Counted from the first letter of the stretch, positions 9,984 through 22,240 are shown. The stretch is 64,000 nt of DNA from Scilla litardierei (GCA_030789695.1 CM061139.1:10307878-10371877), one strand, 5' to 3'. Program-made: numbers and translations. Notes: generated from the letters alone by a model not told the origin.

Positions 9984-10735
9984 AACCCATCTACTATCGG
10001 CAATGGGGTATATAATACCTGCATCAAGAAGCTTAAGGATTTCACCCTTCACCACTTCCTTTAGGTTAGGATTTAACCAACATTGCATCTCTCTAGTGGG
10101 TTTGATGTCATCCTCTAAGTAGATGTGGTGCTTACAAATTAGGGGGTCAATACCTTTAATGACGGCAATTGTCCAACCAATTGCCGCCTTATTAGTTTTA
10201 AACACTTCTAACAATTGCATTTCTAGCTTATTAGAGAGTTTAGATGATATTACCACGGGAAATGTGTCAGATTCCCCAAGAAATGCATACTTCAAATATG
10301 GCGGCAACGGCTTCAAGTCCAAAGATGGGTACTCCAGCTTCGATGGCCTTTGGTATGGCATGTCCGACGGTAGCAGCTCAAAATATGGCATCCACTTAGT
10401 CACCGTGCCAACTTCCTGCAAAAAACAATCGGTGTCAATATTTTCACAAAAATTTTCAACAAAATTAAGCACTTCAACAAACTCCGCATTAAAATACTCT
10501 TCAACTAGAGTCTCAATCATGCAAGCATCCTCAAACTCACCATCCCCCGATGGCAACTTACAAGCATTAAAAATGTTTAAGTAAAGGGTCATGTTGCCAA
10601 AACAGATCTTAAGTTGACCATCCCTACAATTGATTATAGCATTGCTTGTGGCGAGGAATGGTCTACCTAAGATGATGGGGTTCGTGTCTCGGTTTGAGGT
10701 CCAAGAATGTCCAACACGACGAAGTCCACTGGGTA
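9984..10735 (-). pseudogene. Gypsy pol fragment: linker and N-terminal reverse transcriptase (element C)
   Basis: Minus-strand frame 9891-10592. It contains the pre-RT linker (PSKLEYPSLDLKPLPPYLKYAFLG) split here as LKPLPPYLKYAFLG and the RT entry motifs IGWTIAVIKGIDP and MQCWLNPNLKEVVKGEI. It ends at SRWVS, where catalytic RT would continue; from 9983 downward the translation is LTR of element B. Between 10593 and 10735 the frame to the protease region is lost. The RT is cut before its catalytic aspartates. Confidence 0.85.
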
Positions 10736-11491
10736 TTAAAATTTGTCCACTTGGACAAGCACGTCCTCTATGCTACCCTTGGGGACCTTGATGGATCTAT
10801 TGACCAATTGGAGAATAATGGGTATAGATTTCAATTCTCCGAGTCCGAATTGCACATACAAGTTATATGGCAAAATGTTAACATTCGAACCTAAATCAAG
10901 GAGGGCTTGCCTTATCTTTTTGGTTCCTATGATGCATGGGATTATAGATAAGCCGTGATCCTTGTATTTAGTAGGAGTGTTGTGTTGCACAATAGCACTA
11001 ACTTGTTGCGTTAGGAATGACTTTTTCTTAAGACTAATATTCCTCTTAACGGTGCACAAATCTTTTAAAAATTTAGCATATGAAGGAATTTGATTTATTG
11101 CATCAAGAAGAGGAATATTAATTTGACATTTTTGAAATATTTCGCGGATTTCGGGTTGAAACTTATCTTTCCGTGGAGGTTGAAGCCTTTGAGGGAAGGG
11201 TGCAGGAGGAATGTACGGCTCGGGCTCTTCAATGATGATCACTTCGGAGTGGTTGCCTTTGTCCGATCTTTCATCTTGCACCTCTTCATTTGGGGTGGCT
11301 TCATTCTCTATAACTATCTCTGCCTTGACTCTCGGTGGATCCAGCTTCTCAATTTCTCGACCACTCCTCAAAGTTGTCACCGCGTGACAAAACTCGACAT
11401 TGGATCCTCCCGATGAAGAATTCATGTTGGGGTTGGGGAGTGGTTGTGCCGAGAGCTTGCCCTTCTCTAGAGTTGCCGTAAGCTTCGCCAT
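10736..11491 (-). pseudogene. Gag tail and aspartic protease region of element C
   Basis: 251-residue minus-strand frame. The N-terminal half is a Gag tail with an acidic stretch, followed by YIPPAPFPQRLQ and NIPLLDAINQIPSYAKFLKD, which are typical just before the protease of Athila/Tat elements. The protease begins at ALLDLGSNVNILPYNLY, where the catalytic D is kept in DLG form, as is common in this group. The frame ends at 10736, before the second conserved block (LGRPFL), which lies in the broken stretch to the left. Confidence 0.82.
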
Positions 11492-11499
11492 GTTCTCGT

Positions 11500-12840
11500 T
11501 GAGTTGCTAAAATTGATGTTGGTGTTGCACCTGGGTTTGTTGTAGTTGTTTCCATTGTTGAAAATTGGCTTGATTTTGTGTCATTTGCATTTGGATGAAT
11601 TGTTGCAACATGTCGCTCAAAGATTGCACTTGGGGTTCATTTGTTTCATCGCTCCTCCTTTGGCTGCCTTGTTGATTGTTGTTATTGTTGACGGGTGGTG
11701 GACAATACGATGGTTGAGCTTGTTGTTGTCTTTGGGGGCCCCAATTCAAGTTCGGACTACTCCTCCTACTCGGGCTTTGATTGTTGGAATTGTTGTATCC
11801 TTGCCCTTGGTTGGAATTTCCCACTTAATTTACTTGTGTAGGGTATGAAAGTACTTCCTTCGCTAGTGGTAGGTTGGGGCATTGGTTAATGCCATGGTCT
11901 GCGCTACTACAAACGTTGCATAGCCCTTCATTACCAACCATCACTGCCTTCACTCCTTTCAACTGCAACCCTTCAAGTCTCTTGCAAATGAGGGCCTCCA
12001 TTCTTGCTTCTAAGGCTTCCTCTTGGGTCAATATAAGAAGACCTCCACGGGCCACAGGTTGAGGTAATTCTCTTCTCTCAGAGTCGGGGTCACCTCCCAA
12101 CTTCGCGCATTCTCCGCTATGGATTCTAAATAACCACATGCATCCTTCGGTGTATTATCCAAGAATTCCCCGTTGCACATCATTTCAACGAACTGTTTCG
12201 TGGATGGGATGAGTCTGTTGTAAAAGAAACCGATGAGATGGTATTTATCAAATCCATGGTGTGAACATGCTAGTAGCAGCTCCTTGAAGCCTTCCCAAGT
12301 GATATCAAAGCTTTCATTTGGCTTTTGAGAAAAGTTTGACATTTGCCGATTTAATCCTTGAGTCCTGTGCAAGGGAAAAAAACTTTTTCAGAAATTCATC
12401 TTGCATTGCCAACCAGGAGTTAATAGAATGAGGAGGTATAGCATTAACCAAATTTTTACCTTTATCCTTTAAAGAAAAAGGAAACAGTTTAAGAAAATGG
12501 TTTCATTACTATCCTTTCCATCAAAACATGTGAGGCAGACATCTTCGAAATCCTTTATATGTAAATAAGGGTTCTCCTTCTCTACACCATGAAAAGTGGG
12601 GAGAATTTGAAATATCCCAGGTCTTGGGCTAAAGAAATTCGCATCGGCTGGAAGCACAATGCATGAGCCAGTAGCAGACCTACTCGGTCTCAACACATAT
12701 CTCAAACTTCGATCACCCTCATGTTGAGAGTGACCGTACTTACAATGATTAGTGTTGTCATTGTCGTTGGTGTTGGTATTGTTATCGGCCATGTCTATGT
12801 TTCTTACTAGTCTATGTGTTCGAGGTGTCCTTAACCACAT
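11500..12840 (-). pseudogene. Gypsy gag of element C, broken into several frames
   Basis: Reading right to left: 12469-12840 has the N-terminal Gag motif GIFQILPTFHGVEKENPYLH; 12028-12372 has the central Gag domain (FDITWEGFKELLLACSHHG); 11825-12139 has a CCHC zinc knuckle (CNVCSSADHGINQC, pattern C-x2-C-x4-H-x4-C); 11507-11824 is a Q/N-rich linker. Frame changes separate the pieces, so Gag is not made intact. Gag packages the element RNA. Confidence 0.85.
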
Positions 12841-13011
12841 AAACTAGACAATTGAGCTCAAGCAAAAACTTTCCAAGATTAACCTAATTTTTATAGTGAT
12901 GATTATATAAATTGAAAAACAAAATCGGATATCCACAATGAATATAAACAATAGGAAAGATCTCACCAAATATTCACGACAAAAACTAAAGTGTGAGATG
13001 AAGACACGATG

Positions 13012-13029
13012 TCCCCGGCAACAGCGCCA
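13012..13029 (-). other. Primer-binding site of element C (tRNA-Asp type)
   Basis: The plus strand reads TCCCCGGCAACAGCGCCA, one mismatch from the plant tRNA-Asp 3' end including CCA. It sits directly beside the LTR. Confidence 0.85.
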
Positions 13030-13032
13030 ATT

Positions 13033-14824
13033 TGCTTGCCTGTGACTTGAAAGGTGATACTCGCAAGTGTACGAGGTTGGCAAATAATATACCCGGTGAG
13101 TACGGGATCGTATCCACAGAGACGGAACTAATCTGCAAATTCACACAACTAGTCAGAGTATGTAAAGAATGGTTGAGGGTTCTAACCACCCTTTGAGAGT
13201 GAATGATGGTTTGAATAGATGATTTATCTAAGTACTCTAGAGTTAGGGTAAGGTCCTAAGATTTGGATGCAAGGGAAAGAGAGTGTGCAGGTGTTGAGGA
13301 TATCGATAGGATTATACGATTGCTCTGCTAAATGTGAATTCCATGATAACTCAATCACTCATCCATTTCAAGGTATGGGCATTAGGAAATAAATTAATTA
13401 AGCACATATGGGGTGCAACAAAGGTAATTACTAATTTGGTTCTTCTCCTAATTAAAGCTCATGAATCACTCTCACACCCATTTCAAGGTATGTGGAGGGT
13501 AATGCAAGTAGGTTGTATTGCGCATCACACAACCACCGTTCTGCGGCCCCTTTCGGGTAATGCACGATTCGATAAATAGGTTACAACCCAATTAATAATT
13601 TGGGTTATTGGGTGAATTAAGTTTCTAAACTATGGAATATGGATTGGAGGGTCTTGCATTCATTTCAAGATATGCAATACCCATTGAATACATAAGTGCA
13701 ACAACTACGAAGCACCACCGTTCTTCGACTCCTCTATGAATAGTATCAAATCCATCTAATCATAAGCTTATTCACCCAACAACATGGATTAGCAAAGGGC
13801 GCTGGAGATTAACATTAGCAAGGCAATCAAAACATCCTACATCAATCCACAACACCCACACAATGAATTTAGCCTAACATATCAAGAATAGAGTAGGCAT
13901 TCAAAGAAATAGACATAGTTCAATACAAGAAATGAAAGCAAATGTATAGTAGTAAGAGGGTTGGAGATTTGTCACCAATTACTAGCTTCCTCAATCATCA
14001 ATCAATCTTAGCAACAGCAAAAATGAGAACAAGAAACTCAAAACTCTCCAAAACCCTAATCTCCTTGAGGAAGAAGATGACCTAAAATAGTAAAAGATTA
14101 ATCTCTACCCTTATTACATCTGAATAGTAGTGGTTTATACCCCTTAGGGGTTGCATCTCATCCGTCCAAAATGTCATCCAAATGCCCACAACAAATGGGG
14201 AGAAATCGGGTTAAGAAAAATCCATTTCTTGCTACCCAGAATTTGGGCGATAACCACTGACTAGTCGACTGCGGAACAAACACCAGTCGCCTGACGACAT
14301 CCGACTGTTGTTGGTCAGACAGTCGCCTGGTTGGTAGGCTGAGTAGCTTCCAAATGCAGGCATGCGACTGTCTTGAATATTACAATCGCCTGTGTGATCC
14401 ACAGGCGACTGTATTTTGCGCTTCAGGCGCCTGCTGCAGAAGTGCTAAACTAAACGGTAAGTTGGCTCTTTTGAGCTCCCTCAAGCATCCGAGAAATCAG
14501 GCAATTGCTGCGAAAATGGCAGGCGATTGTACAATATCCAGTTGACTGCCAATCCTCTTGCAGGCGCCTGTCATTGCGCTTCACTTTCTCCAGCTCCAGC
14601 TCTTTTAAGGCAGGTGACTACTGTTGTCCGGTCAGGTTCCTGTTTGGTTGCCCAGGCGCCTGTCATTCCTTCTACAGGTGCCTGCTATGCACTCCTCTTC
14701 TTGTTGAGTTGATTTAGTCCCCTTCAGGACCCCTAAAAAATTCAGAAAAATCCCTAAAAATATAGTAGACATTTATAATGCTTTGGGAAGTTAAATTGTG
14801 CCAAAATAAAATCATATGCTCACA
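13033..14824 (-). mobile_element. 5' LTR of Gypsy element C
   Basis: On the plus strand it runs from TGCTTGCCTGTGAC to TATGCTCACA; about 1.79 kb. A minus-strand TATA-like TATAAA lies at 14134-14139, about 120 bp downstream of the palindrome array at 14259-14694. 13334-13750 holds imperfect repeats around CCCATTTCAAGGTATG. ORFs here are not supported as genes. Confidence 0.75.
14259..14694. repeat. Palindrome array in the LTR of element C
   Basis: Around fifteen copies of CAGGCGCCTG and relatives (CAGGCGACTG, CAGTCGCCTG, CAGGTGCCTG), irregularly spaced over 430 bp in the U3 region. The word is unrelated to those in elements A, B and D, but occupies the same place. Confidence 0.85.
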
Positions 14825-16189
14825 AATGATGAATTAGCTTAAATGTAGTTAAGAGAGCATGATTCCATGGATTATATGCACAAGAGGAGATGATTATGAT
14901 GTTAGGAGATGCAATATTCAGTCATAATCACCAAGCAGGTCACTATCCCCGCATGCATTGTGATCCAAACTTTGGTGCAAACAATCTAGACACCGGGTGA
15001 TAACAATGTTAAGAATAGCAATCATCACATCTGCTCCATTGTTTATTTTAAAAAACGGTAGGATTGTTCTCTATTTACTATTATAGTTAAACTAGGACCA
15101 CTGGTTGACTTTCTTATTGAAAACCAGAAAGTTAAGTGAAGCGGATGCTAAGAAATTTGAGGATAAAGACAAATCCTATGATGTTGATTCCATGCTTTGA
15201 GCATGTGGTATTTCCATTAGAACAAAATTTACACAAGTAGATGGTCGTGTGTTACCACCACCAAAGTTGAAAGTTAGCAATGTCGTATGCTTAATTAGAT
15301 AGTCGTTCTGAGACGATAAGTTTAGTTTCCTGATTAATTAGGTCTCTAGTCGTTTGTTCAGGTCAATAGCCGTTCTGAGGCTATTCAAGAAATCCTAAGT
15401 TCATACAAGTGCACTATTAAAACTTCAAATCTAGAATTAGAGTGACTTACTGGTTTTGAAGTCGTTGTCGTAAGCCGAGGATGAAACTAAGGCTATATGG
15501 GGAGCCCATGCACGAGAAATGGTACCTGCTAACATTAGAAATCATTAGTTAAAGGCCACACTGTTTTCTATCTATTTTTCTTAAGGTGTTCGTATTTTTA
15601 TAATAGCTTAGAACTCGTCAAAATATGTACCAATAATTTTTAGATAGGCTAGAAGCGAGTAAAATAATTTTAGATAAGAAGAAAGTATTTTTCGGAAGCT
15701 CATCAGTATTTTTAATAATTTTTGAAAGCTTATAATCGATTAAAAATTAATTTTCTAAATTATAAAATACGTATCTTGAAAATTTAATTATTTATTCAGA
15801 GTGAACGACACATGGACAATCTTCCAATAAACTGTCAAAACGAGCGTCTCGTTTAGAAGAACACAAAGATATTTTTGTATTGTATGGGTTTACGTGTAGT
15901 ATGAAAGATACAAATTTTAAAAGCAAATTGGAACTAATTACATATAACTTCCAAAAATCATTTTTAACAAATTAGGTTTCTGATTGGGATGATTCCAGCG
16001 TCTACGCATTCTACATGACGAGATGGATTTTTGGGTGGTCACTGGGTATTTTTTTGAGACTTATATAATATACTAAGAATTTAACTAATTTTTCTCTTAT
16101 ACTTATATAATGTATGTACGTTACTTTGTACTATATACTAATATATATACTCTCGTTATATCTACCTATATACCGTCTACCTTTCGACA
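14825..16189. other. AT-rich flanking DNA, no gene recognised
   Basis: No long ORF, RNA gene or recognised element. There are weak local repeats near 15300-15390 (GTCGTTCTGAGACGA-like). This is probably old host or degraded element DNA flanking element C. Confidence 0.5.
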
Positions 16190-17820
16190 AACTCAGCCCA
16201 CGTGGCTGTGGGTTTCTTCGACGGTGAATGGACGGATCAGGGTGGTGCGATGAGGCGACCGGTCTGCGCAGTGAATGTGGCGAAGGGTACGATGGCGGCG
16301 ACAGTGTTGGAACGTGGTGGTGTTGCTAGCGTCGATGTGAAGTGGGGTTGGGACGGCGGTGGTCGCTGCTCGGAGGACCACATCAGCCATGTTCCAGATC
16401 AACGGGACCAGCCAAGACCTCCTCGTCCGGGACCAGATCAACGGGATTGTCCGTCAAAACCGCCACAACGAGAGAAGAGCCTACAACAACCAAGGTCAGA
16501 GTCGGGGGAACATCCACCGGCCTCAATGTCCCGATCGCTAGCTCAGCTGTACGGATCACCTCCTCCTCCGTGTGACATGGCGCATGGCCAATGGAACCCC
16601 TCGAGAACTCTGAAAACCCAGACAGATGAGTTGATGCATGTCGTAAGGGTTATTGAACTCCTCGTCCTCCAGTCCTATAGAAGAAATGAGAATCAGGGCA
16701 AGCCAAGGAGAAGAATGAAGTGTAAAAAGTGCCTTTACCAGGGGACCACAAGACGCTCTTGAGGAGAAGACCGTCCAACAGAGCCAAGACAAATCTCTCC
16801 TCCCTGGGCAAGGCCGTCAGGAATCTGATCGCAGCCTAATCGGCCTGAGAAAGCGCCAACACCAACTCGCCGATGTCTGAGCTTCCAGAGCAGGTTATGA
16901 TTTTGGCATCCTCGGGAAAGGTGACGAAAATGTAGTCGCTCTTCCAGTCAACAACCTAGCGAGACAAACCCAACAAAAATTCCCTGACCCTCCTAGCGGG
17001 AATGTAAAGCCATGTCCTAGAGGAAACAAGCCGAACCTGGTGGAAATAGAAGAAGAGCGGCAAGGACGGCTCCAGCCCGTGCATATTGCAAATCACGACA
17101 AAACCGACCAAAATTGGGACCGAATACGGGGTCAGCTAGCACAAGGATACTTGCAAAGAGGTTAAGACCTGGACAAGGAAGAGATGAAGAGGAAAACGAA
17201 GCCCCATCCGAAACATCTCGACGTACACCGCGATCTCGAGGGCCCCGGGGGAACAGATCCTTTTTTCGAGGAAAAGGACCCGATCCCCATACGGGTGAGA
17301 GGGATATTCCGTCCTGACCCTCTCCGCAGTGGAATATGAGACAGTAGAGACCGCGTCGAGAACCTGCAGATGAAGCTAAGACCCCTCAGCTCCGAAAGGA
17401 CCTCTTCGCTGGATCAAATCCTCAAATAGCAAATCCTTGTCCTTCCCAGGGACCACTTCAGGTTCAAGGTATGGGGGAGCCCTGACAGCTGCGATGAAAT
17501 CGTCAGTCTAAGGTGAAGGAGTCCATATCCTCAACACTCTCTCCATCAACTAGAACAAAATGAAAGTAGTGAGAGGGATTACCTCGCGAAGGCTGAAGAG
17601 GGGAATGCCGGAGGTAAGAAAAACGGGGAAATTCGCTAATGATGATAGGAAACGGGAGCAAAACCAAAGAGCACGAAAAAGGCACCTCCTGAACCCTGCC
17701 ATTTTATATGAAGGGCGACTTCGAATCGAGACCGTCCAAAGGACGACATGCGTCGACATCCCAAAGAAGGCGGCTCTCCGAATCCCGCACTAAAATGGCG
17801 GGAGAATCCTTGGCTTCCCA
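16190..17820 (-). pseudogene. Antisense additional ORF of a Tat-type Gypsy element (Transposase_28-like)
   Basis: The minus-strand translation, best between 17343 and 16760, contains EIAVYVEMFRMGLRFPLHLF, then LTPYSVPILVGF, then RLVSSRTWLYIPARRVREFL, then VVDWKSDYIFVTFPEDAK. This is the layout of the 'putative gypsy-type transposon' (PF04195-like) domain. Stops and frame changes interrupt it, so it is a pseudogene. It lies just upstream of an LTR that reads on the plus strand, so it is antisense to its element, an arrangement described for Tat-lineage elements. The plus-strand frame at 16202-16762 is a shadow. The domain name is from memory and should be tested by profile search. Confidence 0.6.
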
Positions 17821-17926
17821 CGCCATGATGACTTTCATTTAATGTGTCAACTCGACTGACGCGTCCGTCAAATCCACACGATCACATCCTTCGGATCGAA
17901 CCGCCAAAGCTGAACGGCCCGAGCAT

Positions 17927-18215
17927 TGTGGGCAATTGATACAACCCCCCAAAAGGGCTGAAGAGGAGAGGGCCGAACTCATAGCCCAAGACCGAATTGG
18001 CCCTAGCCCAAAGGCCTCGCAAGTGTTTCAGAGTGTCTCGACCCGAGACTGCCGCCTGATGTACTGTTGACCTTCCGCGACTGAGGAAACAGCTCCCCAG
18101 ATCGCCCCTGCCTTGATCACCATTCAAGGCACCATCATATCCTCCTTGATCACCGTTCAAAGGATCATTAAAGCAGGCGGGTACAGAGGGAGGAATGACG
18201 AGATGCCATAAAGGC
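17927..18215 (+). mobile_element. Tat-type Gypsy LTR, left part (element J)
   Basis: Begins around TGTGGGCAATTGATAC. It continues after the CACTA insertion at 23746: both sides share the CACTA target duplication GGC. The exact LTR start is uncertain. Confidence 0.55.
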
Positions 18216-18620
18216 CACTACAACAAAAGTAGTCATTTACAACTTTCATGGGACAACGTTTCTATTTTGGTAGTTGTAATAAATGTTTACCACAACTTTT
18301 TTCTCTCTGAAAGTTGTAAAAAATGTTTATTACAACTTTTTTCGAGGATAGTTGTAAAAAATGTTTATTACAACTTTTTTTCGTGAATAGTTGTAAATGT
18401 TAGTTTTGACACCACAACCTTTTTCTCTCTGAAAGTTGTAAAAAATGTTTATTACAACTTTTTTCGTGGATAGTTGTAAAAAATGTCTATTACAACTTTT
18501 TTGTGTGAATAGTTGTAATGTTAATTTTGATCGAATATTTACAACCTTTTTGAGACGTTGTCTTAGTTAGCGGTTGTAACAGCTTTTTAAGTATCGTTGT
18601 TAAAAACTAAAAAAATGACT
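18216..18620. repeat. Left subterminal repeats of the CACTA element
   Basis: Many copies of ACAACTTTT and GTTGTAAAAAATG in both orientations, spaced about 20-30 nt apart. These are the kind of sites bound by the element's own transposition proteins in En/Spm elements. Confidence 0.85.
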
Positions 18621-18624
18621 TTTG

Positions 18625-18915
18625 CCGGCGTTTTTATGCATGTGTTTTAAGAAACGTTGGAAAATGTCTATTGGGGTTTCGACATTTGCCGACGTTCCAA
18701 TAAACGTCGGCAAATGTTGAACTTTCCCCGGCGTTTATATGGACGCCGATAAATGCTGGACTTTTCTCGGCGTTTTACTCAAAACGCCGATAAACGCTGG
18801 ACTTTTCTAGGCGTTTTACTCAAAACGCTGGAAAATACTGGATGTTTTCCGATGCTTTACTAAAAACACAGGTAAATATTGGACTTTTCTCGGTGCTTTA
18901 TCCAAAACGTCTGTA
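18625..18915. repeat. Second repeat family inside the left CACTA end
   Basis: Imperfect tandem repeats of about 42 bp built on inverted pairs such as CGGCGTTTT...AAAACGCCG and GACGTT...AACGTC, each followed by TGGACTTTTC. They decay to the right. The family has no counterpart at the right end of the element. Confidence 0.7.
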
Positions 18916-19000
18916 AATGCGGTAAATTTCTAATGGTAAACGTGTTAATTAGTTGTCTATGTAATTAGCAATTATGCATTACAAGTGAAAAATTCCCCAA

Positions 19001-19486
19001 TTGGGTTTTCAAATGCTCATCCCAATTATTTCGGTTTCCCTCCCCCTTTTTAACATGTCTCCTAAATTTTTCGTTCCTTTTATCTCCTCTTCCGCTCGCT
19101 CCCAAAAAAATCACGCTCTCTCAAACCCTAGCCGCCAATTCCAGGGCGTTGCTTCCTTCCTCGTGCCTCTGCCCGCGGGTCTAGGTCAACTCTCAACATC
19201 GCGAGGGCATGAATTAGATCATGTGCGTCTCCACCCGCGGATCATGTGCCCATCATCCAGGGGCCTCTTTCTCACAAGCTGCACATCTCCCAGCAGTAGC
19301 AGCAACAACAGCAATAAAGGAGGGGATACACTTGTCCAGAGATAGCTGAGCCTCATATATCCTAAGCGCAGTGCCATCATCATCCTCCACAATTGGGCCG
19401 AACAAGGCAAACCCATACAGAAGTACCATCTCAATCGCATCGTCTGTGAGCTACGCACATACAAGCGTTACAAGCACGCCCTCTAG
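19001..19486 (+). pseudogene. Captured first exon of a PPR-like gene (inside the CACTA element)
   Basis: One continuous reading phase gives GGDTLVQR, a stop, then LSLIYPKRSAIIILHNW, AEQGKPIQKYHLNRIVCEL and RTYKRYKHAL, then TAG before a GT donor at 19487. This matches the N-terminal block of plant mitochondrial-type P-class PPR proteins, which ends KYKRYKHALE at an exon border. Two in-frame stops make it non-functional. The upstream part is low-complexity and looks like a targeting peptide. Identification rests on remembered family motifs. Confidence 0.6.
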
Positions 19487-20108
19487 GTATTTTGTCGTTC
19501 TGGTTTGAAATCTTGAAAATGCCCTTGAACCGTTCGATAAAATGCCGATGTGAGGTTTGAAACTAAAGTTAAGTTGGTTTTAGACTCATTAATTAGCAAG
19601 CTGCCATTTTAGCTGATTGACAACTTTAAATTATTTGGATATGCCAATTATTTATAGAATCCATTGAAAATAATGTTAGAAATCCAATGAACATGCTCTC
19701 CGTGCACCTTTTATGCGCTTTCTGAAATGATTTTTATAATGCATATGAAAAAGATCATTCATACGCATTGCAGGAAAACATACTGCCTCTGATAGCTACA
19801 GAATCGATTAATGTAAGTTGGTTTGGCCTGAAATGGCCCAATAACTTGCGACCCGACCTGACTCGTTAGGTGAGATACGTAATGGATTTTCTCAACTAAT
19901 AGAATAACATTGGGTTACGCGATTTTCTCTCATGTAACCATGGGTCGTTTAAGGATATCGTGGGACAGTTACCTAATTGGTCATTCTAATGGATTCATCC
20001 AGAGAGCTTTACAAAGCCATATTCCTCTACGAGTTAAATAATGGACTTCCAAAACAGATCCTATGTAGTATTGTTATTACTTAAAGTTAAGTATTTGATT
20101 TCTTGCAG

Positions 20109-21681
20109 CCCTCAGCAGTGGTGTTAGTGATTGCTGGAATTGGCTTGTTTATTAAATACAATGATGAGAAGCGAGCAATTCCAAAGGGTATTTTTCTTGT
20201 CTATCTGTGCTGAAATTATTTTTTTGATTGTCAACTATATAATTGAAAGCCTAGAATTGTCCAAATTAGTTCAATTTTGCTTTTTTGTTGTTAATCTCTG
20301 CCATGATTGAATTACATGCTTCCTTTTACTGAAGAACTTTTTCTATGGGGTTCTATGTACTATGTAGGTATCCGTTCATTGTACTTTTCCCTTATGATCT
20401 TCTTTATTTAAACAATTGGTTCCAATGTGCTCAATTAGTTCTAATCTGGAAAAGCAGCTATACTCAGAAATGAACCATTTTAGGGGTGGAAGTTGCAACT
20501 GGGTGTATGTGATTATTTATATAAACTATTCAAAAGAAAGTAGGTCCAGTATATTGCATTAAGTTAATTTTTCAGTGATTTCGTTCGTGTCTGTTTTCTG
20601 TTATTTTAATAGAGTAATTCTATTGAGCTTAAATAAACTTTACCTTATACAACGCTGACCTTTGCATTGGACCCAAGCTTATATATGATAAGGGAAACAG
20701 AAACACTTTTCACACTATTTGCATGGGCTAGAAATGGAGAATAACGGGAAAGGCATTATCTTGGTTGAGACACCCTAACCCAAAAGTTTAAACCGTTAGG
20801 TAGAGCCCAACTATGGTCCTCAATTTTTCCTAACATTTCCAATATGGGGATACTTTTCCTTAAAAACTTGGTTGGCATGATGCAAGAGAAATGTATATTG
20901 ATGTTGATGTTCCCTAAGAAACATAACAGCATAATGAAACTCATAGCAAGTCAATTACAATAAAAAGAATTTACATTGTGTGGGAAGCCTTCTTGACTAC
21001 AGTACATCTCGATAGAGATATCATATGTTGGAAAGGGATTGCTATCATATGCCGGAGAAAATTTATAGCCCTCCTAAATATCATTATAAGAAAAATGCTA
21101 ACATATCATTGCTATTCATCAGAGAATTCAATGAAGATAATGTAAACCCTGTGGTCATTATTCAGGAAAAACACTGGCCTTATAATCGTTAATATCATTT
21201 TCTAAAGCAAAACATCAGACAACTAAGTCTTATTATGTCATACATGATAGGCATTTTGTGAATATATTTTAAAGTATGTCATCATATGGTAATTCACATT
21301 TTTAACCTTGGTCTAGGGGCCTGTTCTAGAATTTATGCCTTACAATAGAGACTTCATTTTTTATATTTTCTTATCGTATTGTTTTGCAATTTCCAAGTAC
21401 ATGACTACATGTTTACACTTATGAACTTTGGAGCTTTTTTGGTAAATTGTAACAAATTTAGTTCCTGTTTCTCTCAGGATCACATCAAGATGCTGGTTCT
21501 GAATTAAAAAATAATAAACCAGCGATTGTAGGGCCATTTGAACTTTATGATTTGGAAAATCGCGTGATAACTGACCGTGATTTTCGTGGGAATTGGATAC
21601 TCATGTACTTTGGATATACTTCTTCCCCTGATGTTGGCCCAGAAGAAGTTCAGAAGATGGCTAAGGCCACAGACATACTAG
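20109..21681 (+). pseudogene. Captured HCC2/SCO-like copper-chaperone fragment, two exons
   Basis: Exon 20109-20187 (after TTGCAG, before GTATTT) encodes a membrane anchor: PSAVVLVIAGIGLFIKYNDE then KRAIPKG. Exon 21478-21681 (after CTCTCAG, before GTACAG) continues in phase and encodes VGPFELYDLENRVITDRDF and NWILMYFGYTSSPDVGPEE. This is the thioredoxin-fold start of the SCO family. The YFGYTSSPDVGP form lacks the copper-binding CxxxC, as in plant HCC2 rather than HCC1. In mitochondria the SCO family assists cytochrome oxidase assembly. Only about a third of the gene is present, so it is a transposon-captured fragment rather than a functional gene. Splice sites and phase are preserved. Confidence 0.82.
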
Positions 21682-22240
21682 GTACAGTTTAGTATGCCAT
21701 TTCTTGCTTGTGTTACTAGAGTTTTGAAATGGTAGGGATTTGTGATCTATGTGTTTGATGTTTTATGTGGGATATTTATTTGGGACACTTGGTATGCAGA
21801 GTAGCTGATCAGGATAACTTATATAAAGTTGCATTTTACCAAGTTTATCCTTTATGAACGTTGGAGTTTGTTGTTGCCTTTTACAGGTTATGTCTGGGAT
21901 GTATGGGTTACTTTCTTTTGTCTTTTCTGCAATTTGTTTCTGAATCAGACACTAATATCGTGGGCCTTTATTGTCCATAGAAAGAGAAAACCTAGTTTGA
22001 CTTTGATAGAATAAGAAATTTGAGGATGCATGCCATTTTATGATGGTTGTTCCGTCGTCATCCATCGAAGGTTTTCAAACCAGATAAAATCGTAATGGTG
22101 TAATCTGAACGTTCTGAATCAGTTAACAGTTTTTTCATTGAAATTTGAAATTCGTAAAAAGTTGTCTTGAGTTTGTAATTATATATGCTCGTAATGTTAG
22201 TTGTGTGAATTGTTCATGCTCTTTTTATTATTGTTTTCAG

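Larger units (their letters stand above)
9979..14824 (-). mobile_element. Gypsy retrotransposon, Athila/Tat-like, 5' half (element C)
   Basis: Minus-strand order from right to left: LTR (13033-14824), tRNA-Asp-type primer-binding site, gag with zinc knuckle, aspartic protease, and the start of reverse transcriptase. RT stops abruptly at 9984 where element B is inserted; the rest of pol should lie left of the window. On the right, AATGA (14825-14829) would be the target-site copy. Confidence 0.85.

Noticed and set aside
13012..13029. Sequence identical to the 3' end of tRNA-Asp, possible tRNA gene
   Set aside because: Only the last 18 bases match and no cloverleaf precedes them; position beside an LTR makes it a primer-binding site (also at 8131 and 43791).
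16202..16762. 186-residue plus-strand ORF
   Set aside because: It overlaps a better minus-strand Transposase_28-like translation, has no recognisable domain and biased composition.
20109..21681. Treating the HCC2-like exons as an intact host gene
   Set aside because: Start region and most of the thioredoxin fold are missing, and the exons lie inside a transposon bounded by a verified target duplication.
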